DNA of 37,598 nt, taken from assembly GCA_017610265.1 (NCBI GenBank), contig JAFCCH010000008.1, forward strand, positions 1 to 37,598, read 5' to 3'. Below the pieces are notes generated by a model. The model ran no database searches, was not told where the DNA came from, and was given only the letters and a program-made list of their open reading frames with translations. Positions within the stretch are counted from its first letter, which is position 1. Every line of letters starts with the position of its first letter. Positions 1 to 7,941 of the stretch are shown piece by piece. This DNA comes from Nitrososphaerota archaeon. Its GTDB lineage: Archaea; Iainarchaeota; Iainarchaeia; Iainarchaeales; GCA-2688035. The position numbers and the translations under genes were made by a program.

Positions 1-324
1 GGCGCTATCAACTACACTGAAGGAACCTGTACTGTAGAAGGTTCAACATATCCAAAGATAGTCTCAGTTGGGCAATTGGTCTACACAGACTCTCCAGCTC
101 CGGCCGGAAACCACGTAATTGTCGGTGGTTACTTGGTCAACAAGTTGGCTGAGAGTGTTGTGTTGGGCGACGGTTCAACTTTGCAGGACGCATTGACTGC
201 ACCTGGTGATAAAGTAGCAGAAGTTTTAGCTGGTGGCGACATTGTCGTTGCAGGTTACACAGCTGCTGACACTAAGGCCGCAGCACAAGAGCTAATTGCA
301 GCTTTGGACGTCTTGATGGCATAA
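1..324 (+). CDS. S-layer protein, C-terminal end (partial)
   Basis: The frame is open from base 1, so this is the last 107 codons of a longer gene; the TTG start listed in the ORF track is only an internal codon. The segment VIVGGYLVNKLAE, followed by a glycine-rich stretch and then IVVAGYTAADTKAAAQELI, resembles the C-terminal end of archaeal S-layer proteins of the Methanococcus/Thermococcus type as I remember that family. Such proteins form the cell-surface lattice. The codon use is regular and the gene ends just before a strong terminator, as expected for a highly expressed surface protein. The N-terminal signal peptide and most of the protein lie outside the window. Confidence 0.8.
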   Translation, partial: GAINYTEGTCTVEGSTYPKIVSVGQLVYTDSPAPAGNHVIVGGYLVNKLAESVVLGDGSTLQDALTAPGDKVAEVLAGGDIVVAGYTAADTKAAAQELIAALDVLMA

Positions 325-336
325 ATTGTCTAAAAG

Positions 337-383
337 GAATCAGGTTTCTTACCTGATTCTTTTTTTCTTTTTCTTTTTTTTCC
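337..383 (+). terminator. Hairpin plus T-rich terminator after the S-layer gene
   Basis: A perfect 9-bp inverted repeat, GAATCAGGT and ACCTGATTC with a 5-nt loop, starts 13 nt after the stop codon and is followed by a long pyrimidine run with several T stretches. Archaeal termination needs mainly the U tract; the hairpin may also stabilise the 3' end. Confidence 0.85.
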
Positions 384-479
384 TCTCTTTTTTTGTTTTC
401 AGCAGAATGCGTTATGTATAAGAGTACACTGCCTTTGCTTTTGTGATGGTTTTTATTCCTTTTGTTTCATTTCTTGCTT

Positions 480-1082
480 ATGGATAAGAAACATTTTCCG
501 CTAGCATTGATTGTGGTTTCAGCGGCAATTGCCGCAATTATTTTGATATTTTTTTCACAGCAGGGTCTTGTTGTGGAAGGAATTTTAATTGATGCAGGTG
601 AAGAAGATGCATTCAAGCTTTTTTCAAATTTCTCTGAAAAAGAAACATTTATTGTAAGCCCGCAAATGCATGAAAGGGCATTGCCAGTCGATCATTTAAT
701 GTTCAACGGAACCGCAATGTTCCTTCAGGTTTTGGAGGGGAATGGCAAAAAAGCTATCCAGGTCTTAAGGGTATATAATAAAAATAATGAAATTGGCTCT
801 TGCATTACAAATTACGGCGATGTTAACAGGTCTGAAACACTTGAAAAGGAAGAATGTCTTGAATATCTTTTGCCTGAAAATGGTGGCATCATTCTAATTG
901 AATTTCCAGATAATGAACTTTCCCAGTCAACAATTCAAATTTCTGAAGACATACTAATTGTAAAGCCAAAGACAGAACAGGCCATTGGTGAAACAGCCTT
1001 CCTTTCTTTAAAAATAATGTACCAAAACAGCAGGGAAGTCATTGAAAAGTCAAACAAAATAATTGGTGAAGTTCTCGGATAA
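480..1082 (+). CDS. Membrane-anchored hypothetical protein
   Basis: I do not recognise this family. The protein (about 200 residues) has one N-terminal hydrophobic segment (LALIVVSAAIAAIILIFF) preceded by MDKKH, so it is probably a signal-anchored protein with the rest outside the cell. The outer domain is mixed alpha/beta with two cysteines (SCITNYG and EECLEY) that could form a disulfide. I chose the ATG at 480 over the TTG at 462 because a TATA-like TTTTTATT lies about 27 bp upstream, matching the leaderless spacing seen elsewhere in the window. It is a single-gene unit between the S-layer gene and the glycosyltransferase. Confidence 0.7.
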   Translation: MDKKHFPLALIVVSAAIAAIILIFFSQQGLVVEGILIDAGEEDAFKLFSNFSEKETFIVSPQMHERALPVDHLMFNGTAMFLQVLEGNGKKAIQVLRVYNKNNEIGSCITNYGDVNRSETLEKEECLEYLLPENGGIILIEFPDNELSQSTIQISEDILIVKPKTEQAIGETAFLSLKIMYQNSREVIEKSNKIIGEVLG

Positions 1083-1390
1083 TTTCTTTTCGGGGTGACA
1101 ACCAATCCCTCCATCTATCTATATCTTTGAACATTAAACACTTTCAAACAGGTGAAATGCCCCAATTTACTGCTTTTGAGGTCATTTTTCTGCATTTTTT
1201 TGGATAAATATGGCTTTTCTTGCCAGCATTTGCATCAAAAACACCCTTATTCTTAGCCATCATCCAAACATGGTTTTGAACAGATTTTGCCCTATTTTGC
1301 CTTTTTTCCCTTTTTTACGCCATTTCGCGGGCGCTAATCAAACAGTTATGTTTTTATTGGTTCAACAGCTCTTTTCTATTAGTGTTGTAA
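1083..1390 (+). other. Intergenic stretch, no convincing gene
   Basis: About 308 bases without a supported gene. The 65-codon ORF at 1210 has no family-like features. A 16-codon ORF starting near 1157 has GGTGA just before its ATG, but that is weak evidence. TTTTTATT at about 1351 may be the promoter of the downstream glycosyltransferase. Confidence 0.4.
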
Positions 1391-2697
1391 TTGTCTTTTG
1401 GTTTTAACAGCGATCCCGCAGGGGTGAAAATTCTTGGAGGCCTACTTTTTTTGCTTCCATTGCTTTTAGTGGCAAGCTTTCTTTTGCCATTGTATGTTTC
1501 AGTTATTTTTGTAAATTTTATGCTTCTCTATTTGACAATTACCTTCCTCCTATTGCATATTTTGAATCCAAAGGAGAAAGAAGCAAGGCATGCAAAAAAA
1601 CCATACTCCCTTACTGTTCTTGTGCCCTGTTACAATTCCAAGAATACAATCAAGAGATGTATTGATTCAATTAAGGCAATGGAATATCCAATTCCTTTTC
1701 GAATAATTGTTGCAGACGACGGAAGTACAGATGGCACAAGAGAAATGCTTAGAAAAATGAAGGGCTTTGAATTGCTTGAACTTCCTCACAGGGGAAAAGG
1801 TTATGCAATGAATGATGCCCTAAAAATAATTACCACTGATGCAATTGTTGGCATAGACTCTGACACTTATCCAACAAAAGAAACTTTGGTCAAGCTCGTT
1901 GGCCATTTGGATGACCCAAAGGTTGGGGCTGTAACCGCAAGGCTTATTCCTGACGCGCGCCATACCTTTATGCAAAAAGTTCAGAATTTGGAATATGTAA
2001 TGGGATTTGGATTTTGGAACAATGTCCTTTCATCAATTAATATCATGTCCTATGTTACCGGCCCACTAACTGTCTTCAGAAGAAGTGCTTTGAAAAAGGT
2101 TGGTTATTACTTTGACACAAAGAACCTTGCAGAGGACATGGACAGCAGAACGGCTACAAAATAAAAGTTTGCGCTTCTGTCTGCTGTGAAACAGATGCTC
2201 CCACAACCATTGGTAAGCTTGCAAAGCAAAGGGATAGATGGTACAGAAGCCGTGTTTACAATCTCATAAAGTACAGAAGCCTTTTTTTTAATCCGGTAAA
2301 CCCAGAGCTTGGCTTTTTTGGTCTGCCATATCTTTTCTCAGTTGAAATGCTTATGATTGTTTTGCTTTTTAGGGTAGGGGTTCTTCTTTTGTCAAGGCTT
2401 TTTGACTGGCTTGCTGTTAATTACCTGCTGTTCTTTTCAGGAAATGTTATTGCTCCCCTTTCAATAGACTTTGCAATTGCAACCCAGACATATTTCTTTG
2501 CTGCGGCAATGCTTGCAATTGCACTCCAGTATTATTTGGGAATGAAAATGGTTGACTATAAGCTCAAAAGGTCAGACATAATCCCTTTATTATTCCACAT
2601 ACTTATTTATCCTTACTTCATTGCATTTGTTTATATCAGAGGAATGGTTAGAGAATTTTTGGGAGCGAAACCGGAATGGGAAAGAGTGTCTTCATAA
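1391..2697 (+). pseudogene. Family 2 glycosyltransferase, frame broken near 2144
   Basis: Membrane glycosyltransferase of the processive GT2 type. The first frame (to 2164) has N-terminal membrane segments, then VPCYNSKNTIKRC, ADDGSTDGT, the DSDTYP metal-binding site, TGPLTVFRRSALKK and the third acidic motif EDMD. The rest is in another frame: QNGYKIKVCASVCCE, the KQRDRWYRSR motif (the QxxRW acceptor-site signature), then several membrane helices ending GAKPEWERVSS. Between EDMD and QNGYKIK about five residues of the family consensus, including an xxxRL element, are absent, so the lesion looks like a small deletion (1 mod 3) near 2144, not a simple slip. Start is TTG 1391 or GTG 1424, because an in-frame TAA lies at 1388. 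The 3' end overlaps the thioredoxin-like gene by 22 nt. It may be a true pseudogene or a consensus error. Confidence 0.8.
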
Positions 2698-3344
2698 TAG
2701 CGGCAATAATTACAATCTTTGTCTTTGCTTCAGTCTTCTTCCTTGTGAAGCTTGATGAATCGGCAAAGTTTGGCAATATTTCTGCCAAGTTAACCGCCTT
2801 GTACGAGGAACAGCAGGCAAACAAAATCCTTGAATCCTATCTGGAAGATGGAAGTGAGGAAAGCTGCCTTGTTTACGAAAAGCAGATTTCAAGACAGCTT
2901 ACCAAAATCTATATTCTTTTTGACGAACTTGAAAGGGCGGAAGACATGAGCTTTGCAACTTCGAGCAAGGATGTAAGAAGGCTTTATCTTCTAACCAATA
3001 TGGCCCTTTGGGTTGACTTAAAAAACGCAAGCGAAAAATGTGATCTTGGCATAAAGCCTGTTCTATACTTTTTTCCAAAAGATTGGCATACACAGTATGG
3101 CTTGCCTGACGCAAGTACCTGCCTTGAATGTGACGCAATGGTTGAACAGCTTGAAATTTTAAAAAGTCAGTGTCCTGAAACAAGGGTGTTTGCATTCCCG
3201 GCTGAAGACGAACAATTTGAGTTTGTCGGCCTTTTGAAGAGCGAGTACAATGTTTCAAGCGCTCCTGCAATTGTAATAAATGGAAATGTTGTTTACAAGG
3301 TTGCGCCAACAGAATTGCTAAAAGAATGGCTTGACTGCAGCTAA
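2676..3344 (+). CDS. Membrane-anchored thioredoxin-like protein
   Basis: A 222-residue protein with an N-terminal hydrophobic anchor (residues about 4-24, FIIAAIITIFVFASVFFLV), a helical middle region, and a C-terminal thioredoxin-fold half: PVLYFFPKDWHT strand, CLEC at about 149-152 as a CxxC redox site, and SSAPAIVINGNVVY, which matches the cis-proline loop and following strand. It probably acts outside the membrane in disulfide exchange. The spacing between the first strand and CxxC is longer than in classical thioredoxin. It overlaps the glycosyltransferase by 22 nt, suggesting co-translation, and its stop overlaps the TruD stop in a convergent CTAA. Fold assignment is moderately firm; substrate unknown. 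Confidence 0.7.
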   Translation: MGKSVFIIAAIITIFVFASVFFLVKLDESAKFGNISAKLTALYEEQQANKILESYLEDGSEESCLVYEKQISRQLTKIYILFDELERAEDMSFATSSKDVRRLYLLTNMALWVDLKNASEKCDLGIKPVLYFFPKDWHTQYGLPDASTCLECDAMVEQLEILKSQCPETRVFAFPAEDEQFEFVGLLKSEYNVSSAPAIVINGNVVYKVAPTELLKEWLDCS

Positions 3345-4588
3345 GCTTTCATAATTTCTGCCAAGACAGTTGTGGCATAATTTCCCTTTGAAAGATCAAA
3401 CGAAATAGTTGCCACAAGCTTTTCAGGATAAAATTCGTCTTCTTCAATTGAAACAAGCTTAAGCTTTTCCGGCTTGAGCCTGATGTTTTTCCTTGTACCC
3501 TTGCTTGAAATTTCAGGCATTTTCTTTACATGGAATTCTCCAAGCTTAACATCTGCTTCTTCAAGGATTTTTTTTTCTATTTCACCAGGCTTTCCTGTCG
3601 CATGCTTTGATTCAAAGCCAAACAAAGGACCGGCAACTTCTCCGTCAATTAAAACATCGCCCTCTATTTCTTCGAGGCCAATGCCCTGTTTTATCCTTTC
3701 CTGAATGATTAGGTTAAATAAATAGCTTTGGTAGGCGTGAGTAAACAAATACCGCAACTTTTTTGGAAGCTTTCCAAATGCCCCAACATAATCTTTTGGA
3801 TACTTGCACAAATGGTGAATCATTGACCTTTCATAAGTGAATTTTACCGGGAAGTTTCTTGTGGCTTCTGCAAAGTCTCTTGTTTCTGCAAGATGCTTTC
3901 TTGCGGCCTTTATTTCTTCTTCTTCTCCTTCAACAAAGTGGGTTAAGTAAACCATTACTCCTTCTTTAAAATCTCCTTTGATAAAATGCTTTCCAACAAT
4001 GTGGGTAATCTGCCTTATTCCCCCAAACCTTTGCTCTCCAAAATAATTTGCAATCCCGCTTTTTTCCATTTCCTTAAAGCATTCCTCAACTCTTTTCCTT
4101 ATTTCTTTCTCGCTTAATAAAATATCCCTTACCTTCACCGTGAACCTGTTTCCCTTAAGCATTCCCAAATCCATTTTTTCCTTGCTCCACTCTGGATTGC
4201 TTAACTGTATTCCTCCGCTTCCAAAGTTTTGCAGTCTTTCAATGTTTGGCTCAAAAAGACTTATTCTCTGGCAGGTTACAGCTCTTTTGTCTTTCATACC
4301 TGCATAGCCAAATCTTTTCTTGCTGCCCTGCAAATATCTTGTAATAATCTTAATGACAAAATTAGTGTCCCTGTTTATTTTCTCAAGGTTTAAGTGAAGC
4401 TGGTCAAAGCCCTCTTTCTTTGATGGAATTTCAAGCCTTTCCTCTAAATGAGTTCCGTTTTCGGTAAATCTTTTTGCTTCACAGACTGTTCCGTTCCTCT
4501 GAATTTCTTCAACTATAAAGTCTGTGTACCGCCTTTTAATTTGGCCTCCGATTCCCCTGGATTTTGTTGAAAAAAAGTTTAGTCCCAT
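3341..4588 (-). CDS. truD: tRNA pseudouridine(13) synthase TruD
   Basis: TruD converts U13 of tRNAs (and other U sites in archaea) to pseudouridine. The catalytic signature GYAGMKDKRAVTCQ, with the catalytic Asp in KDKR at about residue 97, is clear, and the full-length protein has the TruD insertion domain (RNFPVKFTYERSMIHHL region). I place the start at the ATG at 4588, not the upstream GTG at 4597, because GGGTGATT just before this ATG is a good Shine-Dalgarno sequence. The gene begins 11 nt after the aRF1 stop, so the two translation-related genes form an operon. The stop codon overlaps the convergent thioredoxin-like gene by 4 nt. Confidence 0.93.
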   Translation of the reverse strand: MGLNFFSTKSRGIGGQIKRRYTDFIVEEIQRNGTVCEAKRFTENGTHLEERLEIPSKKEGFDQLHLNLEKINRDTNFVIKIITRYLQGSKKRFGYAGMKDKRAVTCQRISLFEPNIERLQNFGSGGIQLSNPEWSKEKMDLGMLKGNRFTVKVRDILLSEKEIRKRVEECFKEMEKSGIANYFGEQRFGGIRQITHIVGKHFIKGDFKEGVMVYLTHFVEGEEEEIKAARKHLAETRDFAEATRNFPVKFTYERSMIHHLCKYPKDYVGAFGKLPKKLRYLFTHAYQSYLFNLIIQERIKQGIGLEEIEGDVLIDGEVAGPLFGFESKHATGKPGEIEKKILEEADVKLGEFHVKKMPEISSKGTRKNIRLKPEKLKLVSIEEDEFYPEKLVATISFDLSKGNYATTVLAEIMKA

Positions 4589-4599
4589 CTTAATCACCC

Positions 4600-5847
4600 T
4601 TACTTATACCTTAGAATTGCACCTACTCCGCCAAAGCCGTTGTAAAACTGCTGTCCCTCTGGCGTTTCAGTGCTAATAATCTTTGTTTTGGCTCCTGTTT
4701 CCACTGCCTTCTCCATTATCCAGTCAACATAGTCAACCTGTTCAATAATCTCTGTGTTTTTTGACCCACACTTGCAGGTGTAATCCTTTTGCTTGAATGA
4801 TTCAGAGTTCTTTACAACAATTTCTTCCTCTGCATTGCATAAATCACACCTGAATTTGTAGACCCACCATTCAATTTCTTCGCTTACTAACAAAGTTGCA
4901 ACCTTGCCAATCTTTAAGGCCTCTTCAACTTCTTTCTGGCCATAAGTTCCCAAACCTGTTTTGACAATTGCTTCAAAGAATTCTTCAAGGTTCTTTCTTT
5001 CCTTTGTTATCTCTGCTCCTTTCAGCAAGTCTCCGCTTTTTTGAACGGTTTCTCTGATTCCTGATTCGTCTGTGTAGCTTGTGTCAATGTTTCCAATAAT
5101 TTTTTCCCTTAGCCTATGGTCCATCATTTCCTGGTTCATAAAATAGTTCTTTGTAATGCCTGGTCCAGCCACAATAATTCCCTTAAGCTTGTCATAATTC
5201 TGAAGAAAAATGCCGTTCATTTTTTCACTTATTTTTTTGTAGAAGCTCTGTGCCGCCTCTTCTCTCAATCTTTCAAACCTGTGGGCGCTTTGCCCTCCTG
5301 CCCTTGTCTTTCCTGCAACCCCACTGGTAAAATGCCCAAGGATCTCGTATTTTTTTCCTGTAAGCAATGCAATGGTTGCCTCATTTTTGTCAATTGTAAG
5401 AATTCCAAAAATTTCAGACGGCATTGACATTTCCTGCAATGGCCCAAGGTGAAATGTTGAATCGCACCAGTATAATTTTACATTAAGTGTCTTAACTGGC
5501 TTTAGTGTAAAAAGCTGAATGTCAGATTTTCCTTCTTGTTCGCTTACATTTCCGCAGAAGATTACAATGCCGTGTTCAGGTAGCTTGAAGTTAATGCTTT
5601 TCAAAAAATTCTGAACCTTTCTAAGAGCACCCTGCACGTTTTTCCTTGTTGTAGGGCTTTTTATGTTGCTGCTTTGCGAAGTCTCCTCTGTTAATTGTCC
5701 CATAACCAGACTTCTGTCTACTTCAGGCGGCAGATAAAGCGAAATAAGCTCTGTGCCCTTCCCCTTGTAGGTTGAAAGCTTTCGCAGTTTCTTTTTGAAG
5801 ACCGCAAGATCTGCTTCTGAAATTTCTTCAATGAACTCTTTTGCCAT
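4600..5847 (-). CDS. prf1: Peptide chain release factor aRF1
   Basis: Archaeal/eukaryotic class I release factor that reads all three stop codons and triggers peptide release in the ribosomal A site. Counting from MAKEF, NIKS is at 61-64 and YWCDSTF (YxCxxxF) at 126-132, both stop-codon recognition elements; GGQ is at 184-186 in AGKTRAGGQSAHRF, the peptidyl-tRNA hydrolysis motif. A C-terminal zinc-finger-like part has CDLCNAEEEI and CKCGSKN. Length (415 aa) is typical. The ORF track starts at a TTG 33 nt upstream; I prefer the ATG at 5847, which leaves room for the TTTAAATA box at about 5881-5889 and a short leader with GAAGGTT. It leads the aRF1-truD operon. Confidence 0.96.
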   Translation of the reverse strand: MAKEFIEEISEADLAVFKKKLRKLSTYKGKGTELISLYLPPEVDRSLVMGQLTEETSQSSNIKSPTTRKNVQGALRKVQNFLKSINFKLPEHGIVIFCGNVSEQEGKSDIQLFTLKPVKTLNVKLYWCDSTFHLGPLQEMSMPSEIFGILTIDKNEATIALLTGKKYEILGHFTSGVAGKTRAGGQSAHRFERLREEAAQSFYKKISEKMNGIFLQNYDKLKGIIVAGPGITKNYFMNQEMMDHRLREKIIGNIDTSYTDESGIRETVQKSGDLLKGAEITKERKNLEEFFEAIVKTGLGTYGQKEVEEALKIGKVATLLVSEEIEWWVYKFRCDLCNAEEEIVVKNSESFKQKDYTCKCGSKNTEIIEQVDYVDWIMEKAVETGAKTKIISTETPEGQQFYNGFGGVGAILRYK

Positions 5848-5875
5848 GTTTTTAACCTTCAAAAGCCGGTTTAAA

Positions 5876-5952
5876 GGCAATATTTAAATAAGCCTTAACA
5901 ATATTTAATAAAACAAAGGATTAAATTACTGATTGGAAAAGGCGGTTTTTTT
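5876..5952. promoter_or_regulatory. Divergent promoter region of aRF1 and UMP kinase
   Basis: The AT-rich gap holds TATTTAAATA near 5881-5889, read on the minus strand for aRF1, and TTAATAAA/TTAAATTA near 5905-5928 for the UMP kinase gene. The aRF1 box sits in a nearly symmetric context (GGCAATATTTAAATAAGCC). Confidence 0.55.
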
Positions 5953-6909
5953 ATGTTTGAAGGAATGTTCGAAATATTCAATAATGACAACAAGAAGAAA
6001 GATGAGGAAACAGAAATTTCCTATCCTGAAAGCTTGTCTTCTTCAGAGCCTGATTCAAGTCCTCCGACTTATTCAAATTATTCTTCTTCAAAAATTTTTG
6101 TGATAAGCGTTGGCGGAAGCATTTTGATAAAAAACAAGCCTGACAAGGATGCAATTTCCGCAATTTCTTCCTGCTTAAATGACTTAATTAGGCAGGGCTA
6201 CAAATTGGTTCTTGTTGTAGGCGGTGGAAAAATTGCAAGGGATTATGTCAATACTGCAAAAGACCTTGGCGCAAACAATTTTGAATTGGACGAATTGGGG
6301 ATAAGGGTTACAAGAGCAAATGCCTTCCTTCTCTCAATGGCAATTGACAACGCCTATCCTCAAATTATTACAAACATAAAGGAAACAGACGACGTTCTTG
6401 CAAAGGGGAAGACCCCAATTTTCGGCGGCTTAATGCCTGGCTTTACAACTGATGCTGTTGGCGCTTTGCTTGCCGAATACCTTGGTGGGACTTTCATTAA
6501 CCTAAGCAATGTTGACGGCATTTACACTGCCGATCCTGCGGCCCATCCAACAGCAAGGATGTACCACGAAATAAGTTATGACAAGCTTTTGCAACTTCTT
6601 ACTTCAAATGCAATGAAGCCAGGGCAAAATCTTATCCTTGATCTTCCTGCTGCAATGGTTCTTAAGAGAAGCGGACTTTCTGCTTTTTTCCTCAACGGTC
6701 ATGATACTGAAAACATAAAGTCGGCAATTCAAGGCGGTTCATTTAAGGGGACTGTTGTAAGGCCTGAAGCAGTGGAAGCAATTGACGGAGACGAACCTGT
6801 TGTTTCAAAGCCAAAGCGCAAAAAAAAGCCGGCAGCCAAAAAGAAGTCTGCAAGAAGAGTTATTGATGACGAATACGAAGAACTTAACCCTGACCACATT
6901 CGTTTCTAA
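5953..6909 (+). CDS. pyrH: UMP kinase, archaeal type, with N- and C-terminal extensions
   Basis: Amino-acid-kinase fold enzyme phosphorylating UMP to UDP. The core (residues about 50-265) shows KIFVISVGGSIL (phosphate loop), LVLVVGGGKIARDY, FGGLMPGFTTDAVGALLAEY and NVDGIYTADP, all typical of archaeal UMP kinase. The core family is about 225 residues; this protein has 318. The extra parts are a Ser/Glu-rich N-terminal segment of about 50 residues and a basic C-terminal tail (KPKRKKKPAAKKKSARR) followed by a short acidic end. ATG 5953 lies directly after a T run; the internal ATG of MFEIF is an alternative. Its stop overlaps the convergent Dph2 stop by 4 nt (CTAA). Confidence 0.9.
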   Translation: MFEGMFEIFNNDNKKKDEETEISYPESLSSSEPDSSPPTYSNYSSSKIFVISVGGSILIKNKPDKDAISAISSCLNDLIRQGYKLVLVVGGGKIARDYVNTAKDLGANNFELDELGIRVTRANAFLLSMAIDNAYPQIITNIKETDDVLAKGKTPIFGGLMPGFTTDAVGALLAEYLGGTFINLSNVDGIYTADPAAHPTARMYHEISYDKLLQLLTSNAMKPGQNLILDLPAAMVLKRSGLSAFFLNGHDTENIKSAIQGGSFKGTVVRPEAVEAIDGDEPVVSKPKRKKKPAAKKKSARRVIDDEYEELNPDHIRF

Positions 6910-7907
6910 GTTAGTTCGTCAAATTCGTATTCTTCAAGCTTTTTTTCTCCAAGAACAACAAGGGCTTCTGCTGGATTTATTATCGGCTGTTTGAACTGAC
7001 TTGAATCATCTAAAGCAATTCTTGGGCATGCTGTTGAAACAATTGCCTCAACTTCAATGCCTGCAATATAATCACTGTTAAGCAAATCACTGGCAAACAC
7101 AAATGCCTTCTTTCCTTTTTTTTCAAACTTTTCCTTAAGGCTTACTGCAAGCCCTGCCTTTCTTTGTCCTGTCTTTGAACTAATCCAGATGGCAACGCTT
7201 TTTGCCTGCTTTGACTTTTCAATCATGGCAATTCTTTTTCTGAGAAATAAGTCCCTTTGCTTTCCCAATTCTTTTACCTCTGCCTCTATCGGGTCTGCAA
7301 TTAAAACAGGTCTTTCGACAGCAAAACTTAATCCAATCGGGTGAAACAAGCCGTCTCCAACAAACACAACTGCCTTTGATTCCTTTTCAATTGCTTTTAC
7401 ACTGGTGTAATTGCATCCAAGAACCTGGCCTTTCTCTACATTGATTCCTTTTCCTGTAAATGTGTTAATACCCTTTTCTTTCAGGTTTTTTTCAACAAGT
7501 TCTCTGTAGGGCTTGAATTGTGCGGTTGAACACATACCAACTGCATTAATTTTCTTTTCTTTAAGCAGGGTCGCAATTTTTTCTGCCAGCATTGCCGCCT
7601 TTTTTCCGTCAGGCTTTCTAAACATCGGAATGTAAACTGTTGCAAGTTCTTCTTTTGCCACAAACTTGGTGTGACCAAAGTGAATTAATACTTCAGCTCC
7701 CATTTCCTTGGCTTCCCTGTCTTTTAAATCACAGGCTCCATAGCACGGCGAAACAAAGGAAATAGCTTTTGCACCGGTCTCTTTTTCAAGTTTTGAAACA
7801 ATTCCTGTAAGGCTTGTCTTCAGTCCTTCGGGAATCTGTACAGCAATTACCTTTGCTTTTTTGGCAGTTATTTCTTTAATGACCTTGTCTAAATTAAATT
7901 CAAGCAT
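6906..7907 (-). CDS. dph2: Diphthamide biosynthesis radical enzyme Dph2
   Basis: Non-classical radical-SAM [4Fe-4S] enzyme that transfers the 3-amino-3-carboxypropyl group to a histidine of elongation factor aEF2, the first step of diphthamide synthesis. Length (333 aa) fits the archaeal homodimer type. The three cluster cysteines are visible: SPCYGACDL (C55/C59 region), VLGCNYTSVKAI in the middle, and VSTACPRIALDD near the C terminus. LIHFGHTKFV is also conserved. It starts at ATG 7907 and is separated by 34 nt from PEP synthase on the same strand, so the two may share a transcript. Its end is convergent with UMP kinase. Confidence 0.93.
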   Translation of the reverse strand: MLEFNLDKVIKEITAKKAKVIAVQIPEGLKTSLTGIVSKLEKETGAKAISFVSPCYGACDLKDREAKEMGAEVLIHFGHTKFVAKEELATVYIPMFRKPDGKKAAMLAEKIATLLKEKKINAVGMCSTAQFKPYRELVEKNLKEKGINTFTGKGINVEKGQVLGCNYTSVKAIEKESKAVVFVGDGLFHPIGLSFAVERPVLIADPIEAEVKELGKQRDLFLRKRIAMIEKSKQAKSVAIWISSKTGQRKAGLAVSLKEKFEKKGKKAFVFASDLLNSDYIAGIEVEAIVSTACPRIALDDSSQFKQPIINPAEALVVLGEKKLEEYEFDELT

Positions 7908-7941
7908 AGTAACTTATTTCATGAAAAGGCTTTTAATAAAA

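Noticed and set aside
1210-1407. 65-codon ORF upstream of the glycosyltransferase
   Set aside because: No SD, no TATA spacing and no recognisable protein pattern; it runs into the glycosyltransferase start region.
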